A stretch of DNA of 6,476 bases from Pseudomonadota bacterium (GTDB taxonomy: Bacteria > Pseudomonadota > Gammaproteobacteria > Burkholderiales > Gallionellaceae): positions 1 to 6,476 of the forward strand of contig JAJXWG010000100.1 of the NCBI GenBank assembly GCA_021781695.1, read 5' to 3'. Within the stretch, counting starts at the first letter, position 1; each line of letters starts with the position of its first letter. Below the pieces are notes generated by a model that saw nothing but the letters and a program-made list of their open reading frames with translations, had not been told where the DNA came from and ran no database searches. The position numbers and the translations under genes are program-made. Below are positions 1-5,705 of the stretch, piece after piece.

Positions 1-6
1 ATCGTA

Positions 7-12
7 TATAAT
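7..12 (+). promoter_or_regulatory. Candidate sigma70 -10 box upstream of ccmA
   Basis: TATAAT at 7-12 is an exact match to the sigma70 -10 consensus and lies 30 bases before the ccmA start. A transcript would begin near position 18-20 and have a leader of about 24 bases. The matching -35 element would fall left of the window, so only half of the promoter can be judged. There is no extended -10 TGn motif. The stretch is AT-richer than the operon, as expected of an intergenic promoter region, but a chance match is possible. Confidence 0.35.
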
Positions 13-42
13 CCCAAGCTTGTCAATTTCAGGTTTGTCTTC

Positions 43-657
43 ATGCTGGAAGTCAGCAACTTAGCTTGTAGTCGCGGTGACCATCGGCTGTTTGCAGGAT
101 TAAGCTTTGCGCTTCATTCCGGTCAGGCCATACAGATTCAGGGTGCGAATGGCAGCGGCAAGACCAGTCTTTTGCGCACCCTGTGCGGCTTCATTCAACC
201 CGATGAAGGAAAGATTGCCTGGCAGGGCGTTGACGTGCGCGACCTGGCCGAGGACTATTTTGCCAGGGTGCTGTATCTGGGGCATTTGAATGCGATCAAG
301 GACGAGTTGAGCGCGCTGGAGAATTTGCGCATCTCGGCAGGATTGTCCGGCATCGAGCTGAAAGAATCGGATGCGATAGACGCCCTGCGCCGCTTGGGGC
401 TGAAAGGGAGGGAGCGCCTGCCAGCCAAGGTGCTTTCGCAGGGACAGCGTCGCCGCGTGGCACTGGCAAGGCTGCTGGTCAGCGATGCTGTGCTCTGGAT
501 ACTGGATGAACCTTTGGCTGCATTGGATGTCAACGCTGTGGCGCTGATAGAGGAACTGCTTGGCGAGCATCTTGCAAAGCAGGGCATGGTGATTTTTACC
601 ACGCATCAGCCATTGAAAGTTGCAGGCGCTGAAATGCGCAGCTTGTCGCTGTCATGA
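43..657 (+). CDS. ccmA: CcmA, haem-exporter-type ABC ATPase of cytochrome c maturation
   Basis: This is the cytoplasmic ATPase of the CcmABCD complex; its ATP hydrolysis releases haem-loaded CcmE from CcmC/D. The 204 residues form a single ABC domain of usual family length. Visible motifs are Walker A GANGSGKTS (34-42), signature LSQGQ (131-135), Walker B LWILDEP (151-157) with catalytic Glu156, D-loop LAALD (158-162) and the switch His188 in TTHQP. The usual Q-loop glutamine is replaced by the YLGH segment (78-81); E. coli CcmA has a similar IGH, so this looks family-typical. ATG 43 is the first start codon in the frame, which is open back to the window edge. A weak AGG at 31-33 is its only ribosome-binding hint. 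Its stop overlaps the ccmB start in an ATGA. Confidence 0.96.
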   Translation: MLEVSNLACSRGDHRLFAGLSFALHSGQAIQIQGANGSGKTSLLRTLCGFIQPDEGKIAWQGVDVRDLAEDYFARVLYLGHLNAIKDELSALENLRISAGLSGIELKESDAIDALRRLGLKGRERLPAKVLSQGQRRRVALARLLVSDAVLWILDEPLAALDVNAVALIEELLGEHLAKQGMVIFTTHQPLKVAGAEMRSLSLS

Positions 658-1331
658 ATAAAATATTATTGTTGCTGATCATGGTGACGCGCCGCGATCT
701 GGTTCTGGCGATGCGGCGCCGCGCAGATGTACTGACCACGCTGATCTTTTTCGTGATGGTGGTGAGCCTGTTTCCGCTGGGTGTTGGGCCTGAGACAGAT
801 ATGTTGCGCAAGATGGCGCCAGGCGTGTTGTGGGTATCAGCCTTACTCGCGTCAATGTTGTCGTTGGGCAGGCTGTTCTCGGCAGACTATTTGGATGGTA
901 CGCTAGAGCAAATGCTGCTAGCACCCCAGTCGCTGTCGGTGCTGGTTCTTGGCAAGATGGCTGCGCACTGGATGGTGTCAGGCCTGCCGCTGGTGCTGAT
1001 GACGCCGGTGCTGGGACTGCAGTTTGACATGCCGCTCAAGGCTGTCGGTGTGCTGATGTTGAGTTTGTTGCTGGGCACGCCTGTTTTGAGCATGATAGGC
1101 GCGATAGGCGCTGCATTGACCCTTGGGTTACGGGGTGGCGGGGTGCTGTTATCCCTGCTGGTGTTGCCCTTGTGCATTCCGGTGCTGATTTTCGGCACGG
1201 GTGCGGTGGGTGCGGCCACGGATGGCTTGGGCTATTCCTCGCATCTGTCTTTGCTGGGGGCGTTGCTGGTGTTGGCCGCGGTATTCACCCCATGGGTTGC
1301 CGCGCAGGCGTTGCGCATTTCGATGGAATGA
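654..1331 (+). CDS. ccmB: CcmB, membrane subunit of the CcmABCD haem-handling ABC complex
   Basis: CcmB is the inner-membrane partner of CcmA and couples ATP hydrolysis to release of holo-CcmE. The 225 residues match the family length (about 220). Six hydrophobic segments can be placed at roughly 25-42, 53-72, 95-120, 128-153, 161-180 and 198-219. The segment after the second helix, with RLFSAD (73-78) followed by DGTLEQ (81-86), is the recognisable family signature, and the fifth helix carries the PLCIPVLIFG stretch (172-181). The start codon lies in the ATGA overlap with ccmA, and no Shine-Dalgarno-like run precedes it. Translation therefore probably depends on ribosomes finishing ccmA. A 15-base gap separates it from ccmC. 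Confidence 0.95.
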   Translation: MNKILLLLIMVTRRDLVLAMRRRADVLTTLIFFVMVVSLFPLGVGPETDMLRKMAPGVLWVSALLASMLSLGRLFSADYLDGTLEQMLLAPQSLSVLVLGKMAAHWMVSGLPLVLMTPVLGLQFDMPLKAVGVLMLSLLLGTPVLSMIGAIGAALTLGLRGGGVLLSLLVLPLCIPVLIFGTGAVGAATDGLGYSSHLSLLGALLVLAAVFTPWVAAQALRISME

Positions 1332-1346
1332 TTTTAGAGATTTTCT

Positions 1347-2084
1347 ATGGCAATAAACTGGTTTAAATATTCAGCACCGACCATGTTTTATCCGCTGGCG
1401 GGGAAACTGATTCCCTGGTTCGCCGTTTCATCTGCCATTTTGTTTGCGGCGGGTTTGTATCTTGGTTTTGTCGTAGCACCCGCCGATGCGACCCAGGGCG
1501 AGTTCTACCGCATCATCTATATTCATGTGCCGACATCGATGCTGTCGATGTTTCTGTATCTGGTGATGGCAGGTTATGCAGCGCTGGGTTTGATATTCAA
1601 TACCAGACTTTCCGCAATGATGGCGAGCGCGATAGCCCCCACGGGCGCCCTGTTTGCTTTCATTGCGCTATGGACCGGTGCGCTTTGGGGTAAGCCGATG
1701 TGGGGCACCTGGTGGGTGTGGGATGCGCGGCTGACCTCCGAGCTGATACTGCTGTTTCTTTACCTGGGCTTTATTTCTCTGCACGCCTCGATCGATGATC
1801 CGCGTCGTGCCGATCGTGCTGCTGCACTGCTTGCCATCGTAGGCTCGGTGAATGTGCCCATCATCTACTTCTCGGTGAAGTGGTGGAATACCCTGCATCA
1901 GGGATCGACCATCAAGTTTTCCGGTACTTCCATGCAGGTCACCATGCAGCATGCAATGTTCACGATGCTTGCTGCATGCTGGCTTTATGCGGTCGCTGTC
2001 GTGCTCTCGCGCGTGCGCAGCATCATTCTTGAGCGGGAACGACATACCAAATGGATTGCGGAGTTGTCCGAGGTGAAGTCATGA
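1347..2084 (+). CDS. ccmC: CcmC, haem-binding WWD-domain protein that loads haem onto CcmE
   Basis: CcmC is a six-helix inner-membrane protein of the haem-handling (HHP) family. It binds haem at its periplasmic face and, with CcmD, attaches it to CcmE. The 245-residue product has the tryptophan-rich WWD motif at 114-130 (WGKPMWGTWWVWDARLT). The two periplasmic haem-ligand histidines are His60 (YIHVP) and His184 (TLHQG). These numbers are the same as those known for E. coli CcmC, which supports the start at 1347. The region before the start has only a weak purine run (AGAGA, 1336-1340). The stop overlaps the ccmD start in an ATGA. A related family, CcsA of System II, is excluded by the ccm context and the short length. 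Confidence 0.97.
   Translation: MAINWFKYSAPTMFYPLAGKLIPWFAVSSAILFAAGLYLGFVVAPADATQGEFYRIIYIHVPTSMLSMFLYLVMAGYAALGLIFNTRLSAMMASAIAPTGALFAFIALWTGALWGKPMWGTWWVWDARLTSELILLFLYLGFISLHASIDDPRRADRAAALLAIVGSVNVPIIYFSVKWWNTLHQGSTIKFSGTSMQVTMQHAMFTMLAACWLYAVAVVLSRVRSIILERERHTKWIAELSEVKS
2070..2076 (+). promoter_or_regulatory. Ribosome binding site that fixes the ccmD start
   Basis: GAGGTGA at 2070-2076 lies four bases before ATG 2081, inside the last codons of ccmC. It is one of the two best Shine-Dalgarno matches in the operon. It favours the 55-residue ccmD over a longer in-frame reading from ATG 2051, which would add ten residues unlike CcmD and overlap ccmC by 34 bases. Confidence 0.6.
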
Positions 2085-2248
2085 GTCTGGATATCTGGAT
2101 GAGGGAAAATCCGCTGACCTATGTGTGGCTGGGTTCCTATGCGGTTGCGTTTTTGGTCTTCGCAGTCGAAATTGCAATGGTGATGCACAAGAGGAAAATT
2201 ACCTTGCAACAGGTGCGGCAGACGATAGAAGTTGAGGAGAGCGAATGA
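2081..2248 (+). CDS. ccmD: CcmD, small membrane subunit of the CcmABCD complex
   Basis: CcmD is a short single-pass membrane protein that stabilises the CcmC-CcmE haem complex and is needed for holo-CcmE release. This one has 55 residues, close to the family range (E. coli about 69). One hydrophobic helix spans roughly 14-35. It is preceded by an aromatic stretch with Tyr14, Trp16 and Tyr20 (YVWLGSY), which resembles the conserved Tyr/Trp region of CcmD, and followed by a basic HKRK anchor (36-39) and an acidic tail. The frame stays open upstream to ATG 2051, but the GAGGTGA site and the ATGA overlap with ccmC support 2081. The stop overlaps the ccmE start. The call rests on size, topology and position between ccmC and ccmE more than on strong motifs. 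Confidence 0.9.
   Translation: MSLDIWMRENPLTYVWLGSYAVAFLVFAVEIAMVMHKRKITLQQVRQTIEVEESE
2234..2240 (+). promoter_or_regulatory. Strong ribosome binding site of ccmE
   Basis: GAGGAGA at 2234-2240 lies four bases before ATG 2245 and within the acidic C-terminal codons of ccmD. It is a near-ideal Shine-Dalgarno match. Together with the ATGA overlap it fixes the ccmE start and suggests that ccmE is translated efficiently. Confidence 0.6.
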
Positions 2249-2676
2249 AACTGCGTCAAAAAAGATTGGTATATATTTTGGTTGCGCTGGCTGCCGTGGG
2301 GCTGGCGGTTGGCCTGGTGCTGAATGCGTTAAAGGATAACGTCAGCCTGTATTTCACGCCGACCCAGGTCTATAACAAGGAAGCTCCGCAGGAGCGCAGT
2401 TTTCGCATCGGCGGCCTGGTAGAGGCGGGGAGCTTGAAGCGCGAGGGGGATGGCCTGACCGTGCACTTCGTGATCACGGATCTGAAGAAGAGTTTGCCGG
2501 TCGTCTACAAGGGCATACTGCCTGATCTTTTCAAGGAAGGAAAAGGCGTGGTCGCCGAAGGAAAGATGGAAGCGGATGGCGTGATGCATGCCTCGGAAGT
2601 GCTGGCAAAACACGATGAAAACTACATGCCGCCCGAGGCGGCCGATGCGCTGAAAAAAGCCAAATCCGTTCAATAA
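2245..2676 (+). CDS. ccmE: CcmE, periplasmic haem chaperone
   Basis: CcmE carries haem covalently from CcmC to CcmF in the periplasm. The 143-residue product has a short basic N-terminus (KLRQKR), one membrane anchor at about 8-28 and a periplasmic OB-fold domain at about 36-120 (from LYFTP through the VVYKGILPDLF strand region). The haem-attachment segment is LAKHDENYMPPE (120-131). His123 is the covalent haem ligand and Tyr127 the axial ligand, corresponding to His130 and Tyr134 of E. coli. The CXXXY variant of this site, found in some archaea and sulphate reducers, is absent. The start lies in an ATGA overlap with ccmD, behind a strong ribosome binding site. It ends in TAA 16 bases before ccmF. 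Confidence 0.97.
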   Translation: MKLRQKRLVYILVALAAVGLAVGLVLNALKDNVSLYFTPTQVYNKEAPQERSFRIGGLVEAGSLKREGDGLTVHFVITDLKKSLPVVYKGILPDLFKEGKGVVAEGKMEADGVMHASEVLAKHDENYMPPEAADALKKAKSVQ

Positions 2677-2692
2677 TTGCGAGAGAGCCGAC

Positions 2693-4711
2693 ATGATTCC
2701 AGAACTAGGTCATTTTTCCTTAATCATCGCACTGTTTATGGCGATGAGCTTGGGTGTGTTGCCCATATTGGGCGCTGCCCGCAACAGCCGCGTGCTGATG
2801 GGAGTGGCCCGCCCGCTGGCTTACGGGCAGTTCGTGTTCATCGCGCTGGCCTTCGGTGTGCTGGCCCACGCGTTCCTGAGCAACGATTTTTCCGTGCTGT
2901 ATGTCGCCCAGCATTCCAATTCACAATTGCCCGGACAATACCGCTTTGCGGCGATCTGGGGCGGTCACGAGGGCTCGCTTCTGCTCTGGGCATTGCTGCT
3001 GTCCGTGTGGGCGGCTTCCGTTGCGACCTTCAGCCGCCATTTGCCCGAGGAAATGGTCGCGCGTGTGCTGGGTGTGATGGGGCTGATCGAGGCGGGTTTT
3101 CTGCTGTTCATGCTGCTCACTTCCAATCCATTCACGCGCCTGTTGCCGGCAGCTGCCGACGGTGCCGACCTGAATCCGCTGTTGCAGGACCCGGGGCTCG
3201 TGATACACCCGCCGATGCTGTACATGGGCTATGTGGGCTTTTCCGTGGCCTATGCGTTTGCCATTTCGGCGTTGCTCGGCGGCAAGCTGGATGCAACCTG
3301 GGCGCGCTGGTCGCGCCCCTGGACTACTGTCGCCTGGGTGTTCATGACCATCGGCATCGCGCTGGGCAGCGGCTGGGCTTATTATGAGCTGGGCTGGGGC
3401 GGCTGGTGGTTCTGGGATCCGGTCGAAAATGCCTCCTTCATGCCCTGGCTTTTGGGCACTGCGCTGATCCATTCTCTGGCGGTGACGGAAAAGCGCGGCG
3501 CATTCAAGAGCTGGACCGTGCTGCTTGCGATAGGGGCGTTTTCATTAAGCCTTTTGGGCACCTTCCTGGTACGCTCTGGCGTGCTGACATCGGTGCATTC
3601 GTTTGCTTCAGACCCCAAGCGCGGCATCTTCATACTCGGGTTCCTGGTGGTGGTGATCGGCGCGTCGCTGTTGCTGTTCGCCTGGCGCGCACCCAAAGTG
3701 GGATTGGGCGGCAAGTTTGACATGCTGTCGCGAGAGTCGCTTCTGCTCTCCAACAACGTGCTGCTCTCTGTGGCCTCTGCCTCGGTGTTCATCGGCACCC
3801 TGTATCCCTTGTTCATGGATGCGTTGGGCTATGGCAAGCTGTCGGTCGGCGCCCCCTATTTTCAGGCCGTGTTCGTGCCCCTGATGGTGCCCATGGTGTT
3901 CATGATGGGTCTGGGGCCTTTGGCGCGCTGGAAGAAAATGGCCGTCCCCGATCTTGCCAGCCGGGTGAAGTGGGGGTTTGCAAGCGCTTTGGTTATCGCG
4001 CTGCTGCTGCCGTTTTTGATGGGAAAGTTTCTCTCGCAGGAATCGAGCAAATGGTCTCCCCTGGTCGCGCTGGGTCTGCTGATGTCCTTCTGGATCATCG
4101 CATCGCTTATCATCAGTCTTAAGCAGCGACTCTCCGGCGAGGGTGATCTTGCGCAGCGGCTGCGTCGCCAGAGCTTAAGCTATTATGGCATGCAGCTGGC
4201 CCATCTGGGGGTGGCGGTCTTTATCATCGGCGTGACGCTGGTCAAAGGTTACGAGACGGAACGCGACGTGCGCATGAATGTCGGCGACACGATTGTTGCA
4301 GGCGGCTATGAATTCCGCTTCAATGGTGTGACGCAAGTGCCCGGCCCCAACTATGTTGCGGGCGAGGGGAGTGTCACGGTGCACCGCGACGGGCATCTGG
4401 TTGCCGATCTGCATCCCGAGAAGCGCGTATACAATGTTTCTGGCATGCCGCTCACAGAAGCCTCTATCCAGCCAGGTTTGTTCCGCGATCTTTATGTCTC
4501 GCTGGGTGAGCCCATACCCGAGTCCGAAGGCGCATGGGCCGTGCGCATCTATATCAAGCCTTTTGTCGACTGGATATGGGCAGGCTGTCTGATGATGGCG
4601 CTGGGCGGGGTGTTGTCGATCTCTGACCGGCGCTACCGCATACACCAGAAGGCAACTGCCCGCGCGAGCGCGGAACCCGTTGTCAGCAATCTTCAAGGAC
4701 AGGCATCATGA
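2693..4711 (+). CDS. ccmF: CcmF, core subunit of cytochrome c haem lyase
   Basis: CcmF takes haem from CcmE and ligates it to apocytochrome c, working with CcmH and CcmI in the inner membrane. The 672 residues are of usual length (E. coli about 647) and rich in transmembrane helices. The WWD motif lies at 234-252 (GWGGWWFWDPVENASF onward), and an earlier GHEGS block at 91-95 is typical of the family. Four histidines match the known E. coli set: His172 (IHPPMLY), His260, His302 (VHSF) and His504 (QLAHLG). The long periplasmic segment before the last helix spans about 520-625. GAGAGAG at 2681-2687 is a suitable ribosome binding site five bases before the start. The stop overlaps the ccmG start. 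A related paralogue, NrfE, has the same fold, but the ccm context decides the name. Confidence 0.97.
   Translation: MIPELGHFSLIIALFMAMSLGVLPILGAARNSRVLMGVARPLAYGQFVFIALAFGVLAHAFLSNDFSVLYVAQHSNSQLPGQYRFAAIWGGHEGSLLLWALLLSVWAASVATFSRHLPEEMVARVLGVMGLIEAGFLLFMLLTSNPFTRLLPAAADGADLNPLLQDPGLVIHPPMLYMGYVGFSVAYAFAISALLGGKLDATWARWSRPWTTVAWVFMTIGIALGSGWAYYELGWGGWWFWDPVENASFMPWLLGTALIHSLAVTEKRGAFKSWTVLLAIGAFSLSLLGTFLVRSGVLTSVHSFASDPKRGIFILGFLVVVIGASLLLFAWRAPKVGLGGKFDMLSRESLLLSNNVLLSVASASVFIGTLYPLFMDALGYGKLSVGAPYFQAVFVPLMVPMVFMMGLGPLARWKKMAVPDLASRVKWGFASALVIALLLPFLMGKFLSQESSKWSPLVALGLLMSFWIIASLIISLKQRLSGEGDLAQRLRRQSLSYYGMQLAHLGVAVFIIGVTLVKGYETERDVRMNVGDTIVAGGYEFRFNGVTQVPGPNYVAGEGSVTVHRDGHLVADLHPEKRVYNVSGMPLTEASIQPGLFRDLYVSLGEPIPESEGAWAVRIYIKPFVDWIWAGCLMMALGGVLSISDRRYRIHQKATARASAEPVVSNLQGQAS
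4695..4711 (+). promoter_or_regulatory. Ribosome binding region and tandem ATG start of ccmG
   Basis: AAGGA at 4695-4699 and AGG at 4701-4703 precede two adjacent in-frame start codons at 4708 and 4711. The first forms the ATGA overlap with the ccmF stop. The second sits at a better distance (seven bases) from AGG 4701-4703. The choice changes the protein by one N-terminal methionine only. Confidence 0.45.
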
Positions 4712-5235
4712 TGCGTTTCATACTCCCACTGGTTCTTTTCCTGATACTGGCGGTCTTCCTCTTCAAGGGGCTGGGGCGCGACACGCGCGAAGTTCCGTCT
4801 CCGCTGATAGGCAAGGCGGCGCCGGCCTTTTCCTTACCCACTCTGCAGGAGCCGGCCAAACAGTTTTCGCCCAAGGAAATGCTGGGCCGCGTCTGGTTGC
4901 TCAATGTATGGGCCTCCTGGTGCGAAGCGTGCAAGGATGAGCATCCCGTGCTGATGCAGTTTTCTTCTGAAAAAGTTTTGCCCATCGTCGGCGTGGATTA
5001 CAAGGACAAGAGGGAAGACGGTATCGATACGCTGAAGAAAGCTGGTAACCCCTATGACCAGGTGATTTCCGATGCGGACGGAAAAGTGGGTTTCGATTAT
5101 GGGGTATATGGCGTACCCGAAACCTATGTGATCGACAAGACAGGCATTATCCGGTTCAAGCAGATAGGCCCCGTTACCCCCGAGAACCTGCGCGACAAGC
5201 TGATGCCACTGATTGCGGAGTTGCAAGCCAAATGA
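4708..5235 (+). CDS. ccmG: CcmG/DsbE, membrane-anchored thioredoxin-like thiol reductase
   Basis: CcmG is a periplasmic, reducing thioredoxin-like protein that helps keep the apocytochrome CXXCH cysteines, or the CcmH disulphide, reduced. The 175 residues comprise an N-terminal membrane anchor (about 4-20) and a thioredoxin domain (about 33-172). The active site is WCEAC, with Cys72 and Cys75. The family-specific GVYGVPETYVID block (132-143) supplies cis-Pro137 and identifies the CcmG/DsbE branch rather than a general thioredoxin. The CXXC dipeptide is Glu-Ala, where E. coli has Pro-Thr. No DsbD/CcdA electron donor is encoded in the window, so its reductant must lie elsewhere. The gene overlaps ccmF and ccmH by four bases each. 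Confidence 0.96.
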   Translation: MMRFILPLVLFLILAVFLFKGLGRDTREVPSPLIGKAAPAFSLPTLQEPAKQFSPKEMLGRVWLLNVWASWCEACKDEHPVLMQFSSEKVLPIVGVDYKDKREDGIDTLKKAGNPYDQVISDADGKVGFDYGVYGVPETYVIDKTGIIRFKQIGPVTPENLRDKLMPLIAELQAK

Positions 5236-5705
5236 GATATTTTCTGATCGGATTGTTCTGCCTGTTGCCGAGCCTTTCCTTTGCTGCAGTGGCAAAAGAT
5301 ATCGCCGACGATCCTGTGCTGGAAGCGCGCATGATACATCTGGCCGAAAAAGTGCGCTGCCTGGTTTGCCAGAGCGAGCCTGTCTCGACCTCCCATTCCG
5401 AGTGGTCGCAGGACGTGCGCAATATCATGCGCGAGAAGATGAAGGAGGGTGCGACCGATCAGCAGATACTCGACATGCTGGTGGCGCGTTTCGGCAAATC
5501 GGTTTTATATGATCCGCCGGTAGACAACGAAACTGCACCGCTGTGGGGGGCACCCTTTGTGATGCTGTTTTTGGGCGGGGCATTGCTGATTTATCAGTTG
5601 AAAAAACGTCGCGGCAAGGTTGTCGATGCGACGTTAACCGCGCAGGATGAACAACGCGCAGCAGAACTTCTGAACGAACCCTCTTCGAAAGACCATCAAG
5701 CATGA
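5232..5705 (+). CDS. ccmH: CcmH, CXXC apocytochrome thiol-handling protein (short form)
   Basis: CcmH is a periplasmic, membrane-anchored protein whose CXXC pair reacts with apocytochrome c or CcmG so that haem can be ligated by CcmF. The 157-residue product has a signal peptide (1-18, ending SFA), the VRCLVCQ motif with Cys43 and Cys46, and the three-helix region up to the YDPPV stretch (93-97). One transmembrane helix spans about 104-121, followed by a basic KKRR turn and a cytoplasmic tail. This is the short form without TPRs; the TPR part is the separate ccmI, unlike the fused E. coli CcmH. The residues after the CXXC (SEPVSTSHSEW, 48-58) depart from the common NQxIADSxA pattern. The start is in an ATGA overlap with ccmG; GGAG at 5217-5220 is a distant, weak ribosome binding site. 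Confidence 0.94.
   Translation: MRYFLIGLFCLLPSLSFAAVAKDIADDPVLEARMIHLAEKVRCLVCQSEPVSTSHSEWSQDVRNIMREKMKEGATDQQILDMLVARFGKSVLYDPPVDNETAPLWGAPFVMLFLGGALLIYQLKKRRGKVVDATLTAQDEQRAAELLNEPSSKDHQA

Noticed and set aside
100..606. Minus-strand frames of 115-168 codons opposite ccmA
   Set aside because: They are shadows of ccmA, whose Walker A, signature and Walker B motifs are intact. No ribosome binding site or motif supports the antisense frames.
2051..2080. Longer CcmD from ATG 2051
   Set aside because: The ten extra residues do not resemble CcmD and would overlap ccmC by 34 bases, while ATG 2081 has a strong ribosome binding site and the same ATGA overlap as the neighbouring junctions.
2677..3387. 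A 236-codon plus-strand frame overlapping the start of ccmF
   Set aside because: It begins at a TTG, and its Arg/Gly/Cys-rich translation is typical of a shifted reading of a GC-rich gene. The ccmF frame carries all the family motifs across the same bases.
2921..3472. A 183-codon open frame on the minus strand within ccmF
   Set aside because: It is fully contained in ccmF, its translation is a low-complexity Gln/Arg/Pro/Ala-rich mix with no recognisable motif, and long antisense frames are expected opposite GC-rich coding sequence.
4660..4673. Perfect six-base inverted repeat CCGCGC-GA-GCGCGG near the end of ccmF
   Set aside because: The two-base centre leaves at best a five-base stem with a four-base loop. 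No T-run follows and it lies inside coding sequence, so a terminator is not supported. It is a likely by-product of Ala/Arg codons.
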